Of a stretch of 64,000 bases of DNA, positions 39,712 to 47,793 are shown piece after piece. Position numbers and translations under genes: made by a program. Source of the DNA: CALHVX01 sp964640725 (GTDB lineage: Bacteria; Pseudomonadota; Gammaproteobacteria; Pseudomonadales; Azotimanducaceae); the NCBI GenBank assembly GCA_964640725.1, contig CAZXIJ010000014.1, forward strand, positions 1 through 64,000. Reading direction: 5' to 3'. Within the stretch, counting starts at the first letter, position 1, and the number at the start of each line of letters is the position of its first letter. The notes beneath the pieces were generated by a model. It was not told the DNA's origin and ran no database searches. It saw only the letters and a list, made by a program, of their open reading frames with translations.

Positions 39712-42390
39712 ATGAGCAACGACAGTTTCAAGACGCGGAAGACACTGACCGTGGGCGACCACCGCTACGACTATTTCAGCCTGCCAGCCGCCGAGGCAGC
39801 CGGTCTGGGCAGCGTGGCAAAGCTGCCCATGACCATGAAGATCCTGCTCGAAAACCTGCTGCGCTGCGAGGACAACGTCAGCGTCAAGGAAGCCGATATC
39901 CGCGCCGTCGCAGGCTGGGCGGACAGCGCGCCGGCCGCCGAAGAAATCGCCTTTCGCCCGGCCCGGGTGCTGATGCAGGACTTTACCGGCGTGCCGGCAG
40001 TTGCGGACCTGGCTGCCATGCGTAGCGCTGTGGTCGCCGCTGGGCACGATCCGGACCTTATCAACCCGCTGTCGCCGGTGGATCTGGTGATCGACCACTC
40101 GGTCATGGTGGACGAGTTCGGCGATGACGACGCCTTCGATGCGAACGTCGAGCTCGAAATGCAGCGCAACGGCGAACGTTACCGGTTCCTGCGCTGGGGC
40201 CAGACCGCCTTCGACAACTTTCGCGTGGTTCCGCCGGGCACCGGCATCTGTCACCAGGTCAATCTGGAGTACCTGGCGAAGGCCGTTTGGACCAAATCCG
40301 TGAACGGCACCACCGTGGCCTATCCCGATACGCTGGTCGGCACGGACAGCCACACCACCATGATCAACGGCCTGGGCGTGCTGGGCTGGGGCGTGGGCGG
40401 CATCGAAGCCGAGGCGGCCATGCTCGGCCAGCCGATCTCCATGCTGGTGCCCGAGGTGGTCGGCTTCAAGCTCACGGGCCGGTTGGCGGAGGGCGTCACC
40501 GCCACGGACCTGGTGCTGCGCGTGGTCGAGATGCTCCGCGCCAGGGGCGTGGTTGGCAAGTTTGTCGAGTTCTTTGGCCCCGGACTGGTCGACCTGCCGC
40601 TGGCGGATCGCGCCACCATTGCCAACATGGCGCCGGAGTACGGCGCGACCTGTGGCTTCTTCCCCATCGACGGCGAGACCATCAGCTACATGAAGCTGTC
40701 TGACCGGCCGGCGGAGACGATCGAGCTGGTCGAGGCCTACGCGAAAGCCCAGGGGCTCTGGCGCGAGGACGATGCCGACGACGCCACCTACACGGACACG
40801 CTCGCCCTCGATATGGGGACCGTAGTGCCGTCCCTGGCGGGCCCCAAGCGCCCGCAGGACCGGGTGGCCATGACCGACCTGGGCCGTGCCTTTGACGAGG
40901 CCCTGGAACTGCAGGGCAGGGCGGGCAGTGCCCACCAGCGCGTGCCGGTGCCCGGCAAGGATTACGACCTTGGCCACGGCGACGTGGTGATCGCCGCCAT
41001 CACCTCCTGCACCAATACCTCCAACCCGGCGGTCATGCTCGGCGCCGGGCTGGTGGCCGAGAAAGCGCTGGCCAGGGGCCTGAAGGTGAAGCCCTGGGTC
41101 AAGACGTCGCTGGCGCCGGGGTCCAAGGTCGTCACCGAGTATCTGGAAAAGGCGAAGCTGCAGGACGCGCTCGATGACCTCGGCTTCAACCTGGTGGGCT
41201 ACGGGTGCACAACCTGTATCGGCAATTCCGGGCCGCTGCCGGAACACATCAGCGCTGCCATTGCCGATGCTGATCTGGTGGTGGCGTCCGTGCTGTCGGG
41301 CAACCGCAACTTCGAAGGCCGCGTGCACCAGGAAGTGCGCACCAACTGGCTGGCCTCGCCGCCGCTGGTGGTGGCCTACGCGCTCGCCGGCACCACGCGC
41401 ATCAATCTCGCCCAGGACCCGATCGCGCAGGACGCTGACGGCCAGGACGTGTTCCTGAAGGACATCTGGCCGTCTAACCGGGAGATCGCCGACGCGGTGT
41501 CCAAGGTGACCTCGGACATGTTCGATCGCCAGTACGCGGACGTGTTTACCGGGCCAGAGGCCTGGCGCGCCATTGATGTGTCCAGTGGCGGCACCTACGG
41601 CTGGGAAGCATCCACCTACATCAAGCAGCCGCCGTTCTTTTCCGTGGGCGATGACCACGAGGAAGGGGCCGAGGTCAGCGGCGCCCGGGTGCTGGCGGTG
41701 CTGGGCGATTCCGTGACGACGGATCACATCTCGCCGGCGGGCGCGATCCAGCCCGATAGCCCCGCAGGCCAGTATCTGCAGCAGAACGCGGTGGACGTGA
41801 AGGACTTCAACAGCTACGGCTCCCGCCGCGGCAACCACGAGGTCATGATGCGCGGCACCTTTGCCAACATTCGCATCAGGAACGAGATGGTGCCGGGCAA
41901 GGAAGGCGGCTACACCGTGCACATTCCGAGCGGTGACGAGCTGAGCATCTTCGACGCGGCCCAGCGCTATCAGAGCGAAGGGACGCCGCTCGTCGTGTTC
42001 GGCGGCAAAGAGTACGGCACCGGCTCCAGCCGCGACTGGGCGGCCAAGGGCACGCGGTTGCTGGGGGTCAAAGCCGTTGTGGTCGAGAGCTTTGAGCGTA
42101 TTCACCGCTCCAACCTGATCGGCATGGGCGTGCTGCCGCTGCAGTTCAAGGCGGGAGAGGGGCGCGCGAGTCTCGGTATCGACGGTGACGAGATCGTCGA
42201 TATCCGGTTGGCAGACGGCGCCACGGAGCTGGCGCCGGGGCAGGAACTGGTGGTCACGGTCCAAGACGACAGCGGCACGCGGGAGGCCCGGGTTGTGAGC
42301 CGCCTCGACACAGAGAACGAGATCGCCTACTTCAAGAGCGGCGGCATCTTGCAGTACGTGCTCAACAACCTGGTCGCCGAGGCTTCCTGA
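39712..42390 (+). CDS. acnA: Aconitate hydratase A
   Basis: This 892-residue [4Fe-4S] enzyme isomerises citrate to isocitrate. The cluster cysteines are in SCTNTSNP and GCTTCIGNSGPLP (CxxC). The substrate-binding segments DTLVGTDSHTTMINGLGVLGWGVGG, SDRPAETI and KEYGTGSSRDWAAKGTRLLGV are complete. The swivel domain is C-terminal as in AcnA/IRP1. Length is standard. A GGGCCC inverted repeat lies just before the ATG, with no strong SD. A bidirectional terminator follows at 42445-42472. Confidence 0.97.
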   Translation: MSNDSFKTRKTLTVGDHRYDYFSLPAAEAAGLGSVAKLPMTMKILLENLLRCEDNVSVKEADIRAVAGWADSAPAAEEIAFRPARVLMQDFTGVPAVADLAAMRSAVVAAGHDPDLINPLSPVDLVIDHSVMVDEFGDDDAFDANVELEMQRNGERYRFLRWGQTAFDNFRVVPPGTGICHQVNLEYLAKAVWTKSVNGTTVAYPDTLVGTDSHTTMINGLGVLGWGVGGIEAEAAMLGQPISMLVPEVVGFKLTGRLAEGVTATDLVLRVVEMLRARGVVGKFVEFFGPGLVDLPLADRATIANMAPEYGATCGFFPIDGETISYMKLSDRPAETIELVEAYAKAQGLWREDDADDATYTDTLALDMGTVVPSLAGPKRPQDRVAMTDLGRAFDEALELQGRAGSAHQRVPVPGKDYDLGHGDVVIAAITSCTNTSNPAVMLGAGLVAEKALARGLKVKPWVKTSLAPGSKVVTEYLEKAKLQDALDDLGFNLVGYGCTTCIGNSGPLPEHISAAIADADLVVASVLSGNRNFEGRVHQEVRTNWLASPPLVVAYALAGTTRINLAQDPIAQDADGQDVFLKDIWPSNREIADAVSKVTSDMFDRQYADVFTGPEAWRAIDVSSGGTYGWEASTYIKQPPFFSVGDDHEEGAEVSGARVLAVLGDSVTTDHISPAGAIQPDSPAGQYLQQNAVDVKDFNSYGSRRGNHEVMMRGTFANIRIRNEMVPGKEGGYTVHIPSGDELSIFDAAQRYQSEGTPLVVFGGKEYGTGSSRDWAAKGTRLLGVKAVVVESFERIHRSNLIGMGVLPLQFKAGEGRASLGIDGDEIVDIRLADGATELAPGQELVVTVQDDSGTREARVVSRLDTENEIAYFKSGGILQYVLNNLVAEAS

Positions 42391-42444
42391 ACGGCTGATC
42401 GGCCGCGCAGCGTCTTGGCCCCGGGGCGGAGCGCTGCGCCACAG

Positions 42445-42472
42445 AAAAAGCTGTGCGCGAGCGCACCTTTTT
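42445..42472 (+). terminator. Rho-independent terminator after acnA
   Basis: AAAAAG (42445-42450) and CTTTTT (42467-42472) flank a GTGCG/CGCAC stem with a CGAG loop. The A and T tracts on each side allow termination on both strands. It begins 55 bp after the acnA stop. Confidence 0.82.
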
Positions 42473-42610
42473 GGCCGGGACGGCCGCAAGCTGCAAAAAA
42501 TCGAGAGCTGTTTGCCATTGCCTTTGGCAGACATTGTCTACACTGGTCAGGTGAGTGTCGCGCGCTCGCGGGCACAGACCCGGGGGGCGACGCGACTGTG
42601 TGCCACTGCC

Positions 42611-42853
42611 ATGACCGAGCTGTACCCGACCGTGATTTCCCGAGATGAATCCCGCCTCATTGCCCGAGAGCTGCACAACCGTGCGCGCCGCGAAGCGCCG
42701 GCGATGCCCGACGGGCTCACCGTGCCCGAGCCCTTGACCCGCGCCGCGGATACCGCGAGCGCTGCGGCGAATGATCCGGGCGCGGCCGTCGATTTGTCGG
42801 TGCCGGGCCGCACGCTGGTGCGCAATCGCGCGACCCGTCACGCGCCGGCCTGA
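42611..42853 (+). CDS. Small hypothetical protein
   Basis: This 80-residue hydrophilic protein begins MTELYPTVISRDESRLIAREL and has an Ala/Pro-rich middle. There is no recognised domain, signal or membrane segment. No good RBS is seen, although TTGCCA-type and TACACT-type words at about 42511-42545 could be a promoter. It converges on the SLC13 gene 16 bp away. It may be a false open frame. Confidence 0.4.
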   Translation: MTELYPTVISRDESRLIARELHNRARREAPAMPDGLTVPEPLTRAADTASAAANDPGAAVDLSVPGRTLVRNRATRHAPA

Positions 42854-42869
42854 ACGGCCAGCGTTCCCC

Positions 42870-44714
42870 TTACAGGTACATGGTCGCCAGCAGCCAGCTG
42901 AGCGTGACCCACATGAGCAGTGTCAGCGGCACGCCGACCCGTACGAATTCCGAAAAGGTGTAGTTGCCGGCACTCATGACCAGCAGGTTGGTTTTGTAGG
43001 CCATGGGCGTCGCAAAGCTCATGTTGGCCCCGAACAGAACGGCGAGCACGAAGGGTTCCGGAGGCAGGGCCAGCTGGTTGGCGATGCCGATGGCAATCGG
43101 CGTGCCGATGACCGCGGCGGCGTTGTTGGAGACCACGTTGGTGAGCACGGCCAGCATCAGCATGAGTGCTGACAGAATGCCTGCCGGGGGCAGGGCCTGG
43201 GTGACGGCAAGGAACACCTGGGTGATGTATTCCGTGGCCCCGGTCAGCATCAACGACTGCCCCAACGCCAGGCTGGCCACCACCACGAAAAACACGCTGG
43301 GGCTGACCGCGCGCAGGGCGGCCTCCAGGGAGATGCAGCGAGTGGCGAGCAGCAGGACGCAGCCCACCACAGCGCTGACGGCAATCGGCATGATCCCAAA
43401 GGCGGCGGCGGTCACGACGGCAATCAGAATGGCCAGCGCCGGCAGCGCTTTCTCGGTCTTTGGCAGGTCTACGGTGGCGTCCAGCACCACAAAGTCCGTG
43501 CTGCGCTTGATGGAGCTGATCTGGTCTGCGGGACCCTGAACCAGCATGACGTCACCGGTTTGCAGCACCACCTGCTGGATTTCCTCTTTGGCGTGCCACA
43601 GGTCCTTATCGCCCCGGTGCAGAGCCAGGACGACCAGCTGATACTTGTCCAGAAAGCGCGCGTTGCTGAGCGTGGTGCGATCCAGGCTCGAGCCCTGAAC
43701 CACAGCGATCTCAGCCAGAATCTGATTCTCGGCGCTGAGTGGATGCTCCTCATCGACGCGCGTTTCGCCGGAATACAGCTGGGCTTTCAGGGCTGATTCG
43801 TAGGTCTTGAGGTTGGAAGGGGTGTCCCGCACCCGCAACCGGTCGTCTGCCTGGAGCACGACATCCGGGAACGGCATGATGAAGTTGCTGCCGCGGCGCA
43901 CCCGCACCACGCGCATATCGCCGCCGGTCAGCGCCGCGGCGTCGCTCAGGGTCTTGCCGACGGCTGGCGAGCTTTCCGGCAGGCGCAGGCGAGCATTGAA
44001 CAGTCGGGCTGAAGCGTCCTGCAGCGACAGCTCGCGCGGCGGCAGCATGCGCGGCGCAATCAGCCACAGGTAGAGGATTGCGACGCCGGCGGCGATGGCG
44101 GCGGGCTTGGCGAAGTCGAACATGCCGATCTGCGGCAAACCCAGGTCGTGCGCCACGCTGACCACGAGCAGGTTGGTGCTGGTACCGATGGACGTCGCCA
44201 TGCCGCCGACCAGGGTTGCAAAGCCCATGGGCATGAGGACGCCGGAAGGCGAGCTGTTGGTGCGCAGGCAGACGCTGATCAGGATGGGCAGCAACAGCAC
44301 CACGATCGGCGTGTTGTTCACGAACGCCGAAAGCACGCCGCCGACCACCAGCGTCAGCAGAAAGGTCAGCCACTGGGAGCGCGCCCAGAGCAAGCCAAGG
44401 GCCCGGCCGACGGGTTCCAGAGCCCCGGTGAGCACCAGCCCTTGCCCGAGAATCATGAGCGCGCAAACCGCAATCAGCGCTTCGTGGCCAAAGCCTTCGA
44501 ACAGCATCTCCGGGTGCACTGCGGGATGTTTGAACAGCGCAAAGCCGGCAAGGAGCGTGGCCAGCAGCCCCAGGCTCGTCATTTCCAGCGGAATGCGGTC
44601 CCGGGTGAACAGGTACAGGGCAACGACCGTCAGCAACATGCAGGCGATCGCGTGGGGATCCGGCAGGCCCGGAAATGCCAGCTCAGCGGCAACGGGGGCG
44701 GTCTGTGCGTTCAC
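42870..44714 (-). CDS. SLC13-family permease with TrkA-C domains
   Basis: The protein has 614 residues: a DASS/ArsB-type membrane domain interrupted by two cytosolic TrkA-C (RCK-C) domains (about 220-400), a common bacterial layout. The sodium/substrate signatures are SAFVNNTPIVVLLLPI and GTSTNLLVVS in the first half, and TNVVSNNAAAVIGTPI in the second. It probably imports a di- or tricarboxylate or sulphate with Na+. The TrkA-C ligand is unknown. It starts at GTG 44714. Confidence 0.92.
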   Translation of the reverse strand: MNAQTAPVAAELAFPGLPDPHAIACMLLTVVALYLFTRDRIPLEMTSLGLLATLLAGFALFKHPAVHPEMLFEGFGHEALIAVCALMILGQGLVLTGALEPVGRALGLLWARSQWLTFLLTLVVGGVLSAFVNNTPIVVLLLPILISVCLRTNSSPSGVLMPMGFATLVGGMATSIGTSTNLLVVSVAHDLGLPQIGMFDFAKPAAIAAGVAILYLWLIAPRMLPPRELSLQDASARLFNARLRLPESSPAVGKTLSDAAALTGGDMRVVRVRRGSNFIMPFPDVVLQADDRLRVRDTPSNLKTYESALKAQLYSGETRVDEEHPLSAENQILAEIAVVQGSSLDRTTLSNARFLDKYQLVVLALHRGDKDLWHAKEEIQQVVLQTGDVMLVQGPADQISSIKRSTDFVVLDATVDLPKTEKALPALAILIAVVTAAAFGIMPIAVSAVVGCVLLLATRCISLEAALRAVSPSVFFVVVASLALGQSLMLTGATEYITQVFLAVTQALPPAGILSALMLMLAVLTNVVSNNAAAVIGTPIAIGIANQLALPPEPFVLAVLFGANMSFATPMAYKTNLLVMSAGNYTFSEFVRVGVPLTLLMWVTLSWLLATMYL

Positions 44715-44775
44715 AGCTTGGGAGTTCCGCTGGGGGCTGGGGGAGCGATCATAAGCCTTCGCCGGCGTATCGCCA

Positions 44776-45810
44776 TCAGCGAATTTCGTTCGGGTCGACG
44801 GCGAGCGTTTCGATCAGCTCGTCGATCGACGCGATCTGTCGCTGCCGCCAGCTGGTCTGGTAGTCGTTGGGATCTGCATCGTCCGGCCGCTCTTTGAGGG
44901 CGCGCAGCTCTTCGCTCAGCTTGGCGCGCTGGGCTCGAAGATCTTCGACGCGCGCGGCCAGAGCTGCCTTGTCGAACATCAGACGCTCGGCGTCGACCTG
45001 GTCTTCGACCTGCTCCGGCTGGTAGCTGCGCTTGGGAATGAACACCTGCTCCGGGGGCAGTGGCCGCTGGTTCATGAAGCCGGGCGAGACGATCTCGATG
45101 CCGTCGCCGTGCAGCCGGTCGAGGATCTTGGAGTGCAGCTCTGACCGCTTGCTGACCATCGCCCGGACGTCCTTCAGGAAGCCGCTGACCCGGTAGCTGA
45201 TGGCGAAATCGCCGAGGCTGGTGATTTGCACGAAGGCATCGTCGAGGGCGGCGTCTGCGGCGGCGGCGTTCAGGGCCTCGCGAACGCGCTGCCGGTGCAC
45301 GTCGTAGCCGAGGGACACCTCCGCAGAAATCAGGGTGCCGGAGGCGCGCACCACCTGTACCGGCTGGTTGATGAGGTACAGGTTGGGCAGCGTGACCAGG
45401 TCCCGGTCCTGGCTCTGGATCTCGGTGTGCAGCAGGGCGGTCTCGGTCACCCGGCCAAAGTGCTCCCCAACTCTGACAAAGTCGCCGGCGCGAAAGCTCG
45501 ACACCGACCGCAGCATGAAGCCGGCCATGGCGTTGCTGACGAAGGTGGTGGATGCCAGGCCCAGCACGCCGGTCAGCAGCAGGCCGAACAGGCTCAGGAG
45601 TTGGCCCCGGGTGTCCGTGGGCAGCGGTACGGCCAGGGCCAGCACCACAAAGGCGAGCAACACGATCGCCACCTGAGTGAGCTGGCGGCGAACCCGGGTT
45701 TCCGGCTCGTCCGGGATCAGTCGCCGAACGGCAAACAGCACGCCGCCGGTGGCCAGCAGAATCATGGCGACCGGCAGGATCCACAGAGCGATCACGTTGA
45801 GAGCGGGCAT
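44776..45810 (-). CDS. MscS-family mechanosensitive ion channel
   Basis: The protein has 344 residues with an N-terminal helix (VIALWILPVAMILLATGGVLF) and further transmembrane helices. The pore helix TM3 segment is LGLASTTFVSNAMAGFMLRSV. The following beta domain has FRAGDFVRVGEHFGRVTE and LVTLPNLYLINQPV, as in MscS. The C-terminus adds a long charged coiled coil (AALAARVEDLRAQRAKLSEELRALKER region), which is unusual in length. An in-frame ATG at 45846 is possible; 45810 puts the first helix at the N-terminus. Confidence 0.88.
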   Translation of the reverse strand: MPALNVIALWILPVAMILLATGGVLFAVRRLIPDEPETRVRRQLTQVAIVLLAFVVLALAVPLPTDTRGQLLSLFGLLLTGVLGLASTTFVSNAMAGFMLRSVSSFRAGDFVRVGEHFGRVTETALLHTEIQSQDRDLVTLPNLYLINQPVQVVRASGTLISAEVSLGYDVHRQRVREALNAAAADAALDDAFVQITSLGDFAISYRVSGFLKDVRAMVSKRSELHSKILDRLHGDGIEIVSPGFMNQRPLPPEQVFIPKRSYQPEQVEDQVDAERLMFDKAALAARVEDLRAQRAKLSEELRALKERPDDADPNDYQTSWRQRQIASIDELIETLAVDPNEIR

Positions 45811-45840
45811 CCGGCCATTGTACCTGTCGTCCCTGCTCGC

Positions 45841-45868
45841 TTGCATTAGACCCGTCCCACCTTAAGAT
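45841..45868 (+). promoter_or_regulatory. Promoter of the threonyl-tRNA synthetase gene
   Basis: TTGCAT (45841-45846), a 16-nt spacer and TAAGAT (45863-45868) make a good sigma70 promoter. Transcription would start near 45875, leaving a 23-nt leader with GGAGA as RBS. There is no room for a T-box or operator leader like that of E. coli thrS. Confidence 0.58.
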
Positions 45869-45897
45869 GCGGCGCTGACGACCCGGAGAATGACGCG

Positions 45898-47760
45898 ATG
45901 TCTGCGCACGAACACAGCGGCGACCAGGCGGTAGACGAGCTCTACCGTATCCGCCACAGCCTGGCTCACGTCCTCGCACAGGCCGTGCTGGAGCTGCGCC
46001 CCGGGAGCACCCTGGGCTTTGGGCCGCCCATTGCCGACGGGTTCTACTACGACTTCATCCTGAGCGAGCCGCTGACCGAGGAGGACTTTCCCGAGCTGAC
46101 CCGCCGCATGAAGAAAATCCTGAAAAAGGGGCAGCGTTTTGACTTCGAAGAGCTGCCCGCGGCCGAGGCGCTGGCTCGCATTGACGAGATGGGCGAGCCC
46201 TACAAGCGCGAATACGGCGCCGAGCTGATCGAGAAGAACGGCCTGGCGGGCCTGTCTTTCTACCGCAACGGGCCTTTTGTCGACATGTGCGAAGGCCCGC
46301 ACGTCGAGAACACCAAGCAGATCGCCCGCGATGCCTTCAAGCTGCGCAGCGTGGCCGGCGCCTACTGGCGCGGCAACAGCGACAACGTGATGATGACGCG
46401 TATCTACGCCTGGGCCTTCGCCAGCAAAGAAGATCTGGATGCCCACATCGAGGCCTGGGAACTCGCCCAGCAGCGGGACCACAAGAAACTCGGACGCGAG
46501 CTGAAGCTCTTCACCATCGATAACGATATCGGTCGCGGCCTGCCATTATGGCTGCCGAACGGCATGGTGCTGCGCGAAGAACTCGAGAAGCTGGCCAAGG
46601 AGCTGGAGTTCGAGGCCGGCTACGATCGGGTCGCGACGCCCCACCTGGCGAAGGAATCTCTGTACTACGAAACCGGACACCTGCCGTACTACAGCGAAGG
46701 TATGTATCCGCCCATGGCGGTGCTCGAGCAGGCCGAGGACGAGGCCGACGCCGAGCAGGCGCCAGAGGTGAAGGAGGCTTACCGGCTGCGGCCCATGAAC
46801 TGCCCGCACCACCACAAGATTTTCTCCTCGGAACCGCGCAGCTACCGGGACCTGCCGCTGCGCTTGGCGGAGTACGGCCAGGTCTACCGCTTCGAGGAGT
46901 CCGGGGGCGTCAGCGGCCTGGTGCGCGTGCGTGGCATGTGCATGAACGACGCCCACATCTACTGCACGCGCGAGCAGATCAAGGACGAGTTCAAGGCCGT
47001 TATGGCCATGTACGACAAAGCCTACGGCGTGCTCGGATTGAGCAACTACCGCATCCGCCTGTCGCGCTGGGACCCGGAAGATCCCGACGGCAAGGACAAG
47101 TACGTCGATAACCCGCCGGCCTGGGCGGAGTCCGAAGCCATGCTGGCCGAGGTTCTGGACGAGCTGGGCATCGAGTTTGTCGAAGGGCCGGGCGAGGCGG
47201 CGTTCTACGGCCCGAAGCTGGATTACCAGTTCCAGACCGTGACCGGCCGCGAAGAAACCGTGTCAACGGTGCAGCTGGATTTTGCGGTGCCGCCGCGCAT
47301 GGACCTGAAGTACAAGGGCTCCGACGGCGAGGAGCATGTGCCCTACTGCATTCACCGCGCGCCCTTCAGCACCCACGAGCGGTTCGTGGCCTTTCTGATC
47401 GAACACTTTGGCGGCGCGTTCCCGACCTGGCTGGCACCGTTGCAGGTGCAGGTGCTGACGGTTTCAGACCAGTTTGACGATTACGGCAAGGCGCTGGTGG
47501 CCCGGTTGCGCAGGCACATGGTGCGAGCAGAGCTGGCGCGCTCCAACGACACCGTGCCCAAGAAAATTCGTGAGGGCACCACGCGCAAGATTCCAAACCT
47601 GCTGATTGTCGGCGAGCGGGAGCGGGACGAGGGGACTGTGACCTTGCGACGCTACGGTCATCGGGAGCAGCACACGCTGACGATCGATGCTTTCGAGGCC
47701 GCGCTGCTGAGCACCATCAACGATCGCGCGCTGGCTTTCCAGCTGCCCGAGACGGTCTGA
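45898..47760 (+). CDS. thrS: Threonyl-tRNA synthetase lacking the N-terminal TGS domain
   Basis: The protein has 620 residues and charges tRNA(Thr). The editing domain begins almost at once: HSLAH (His20, His24), with MCEGPH (Cys131, His135). The class II core has zinc ligands Cys302 (MNCPHH), His353 (DAHIYC) and His486 (CIHRAPFSTHERF). The anticodon domain is complete. The usual TGS domain (about 60 residues) is missing. No in-frame start exists to restore it, since the promoter is only 30 bp upstream. Extra sequence is inserted before motif 2 (acidic EQAEDEADAEQ) and as RWDPEDPDGKDKYVDN. It is not next to infC-rpmI-rplT as in most gammaproteobacteria. Confidence 0.93.
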   Translation: MSAHEHSGDQAVDELYRIRHSLAHVLAQAVLELRPGSTLGFGPPIADGFYYDFILSEPLTEEDFPELTRRMKKILKKGQRFDFEELPAAEALARIDEMGEPYKREYGAELIEKNGLAGLSFYRNGPFVDMCEGPHVENTKQIARDAFKLRSVAGAYWRGNSDNVMMTRIYAWAFASKEDLDAHIEAWELAQQRDHKKLGRELKLFTIDNDIGRGLPLWLPNGMVLREELEKLAKELEFEAGYDRVATPHLAKESLYYETGHLPYYSEGMYPPMAVLEQAEDEADAEQAPEVKEAYRLRPMNCPHHHKIFSSEPRSYRDLPLRLAEYGQVYRFEESGGVSGLVRVRGMCMNDAHIYCTREQIKDEFKAVMAMYDKAYGVLGLSNYRIRLSRWDPEDPDGKDKYVDNPPAWAESEAMLAEVLDELGIEFVEGPGEAAFYGPKLDYQFQTVTGREETVSTVQLDFAVPPRMDLKYKGSDGEEHVPYCIHRAPFSTHERFVAFLIEHFGGAFPTWLAPLQVQVLTVSDQFDDYGKALVARLRRHMVRAELARSNDTVPKKIREGTTRKIPNLLIVGERERDEGTVTLRRYGHREQHTLTIDAFEAALLSTINDRALAFQLPETV

Positions 47761-47793
47761 GTTGTCGGGCGCGTCGTCCGGCGCGCCGAAAGC

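Noticed and set aside
39163..42534. A leftward open frame of over 1100 codons across acnA
   Set aside because: It is the antisense shadow of aconitase; its composition (His/Gly/Arg-rich) is not protein-like and it lacks an RBS.
42362..42841. Leftward open frame over the terminator region after acnA
   Set aside because: It runs through a clear bidirectional terminator and lacks an RBS or domain.
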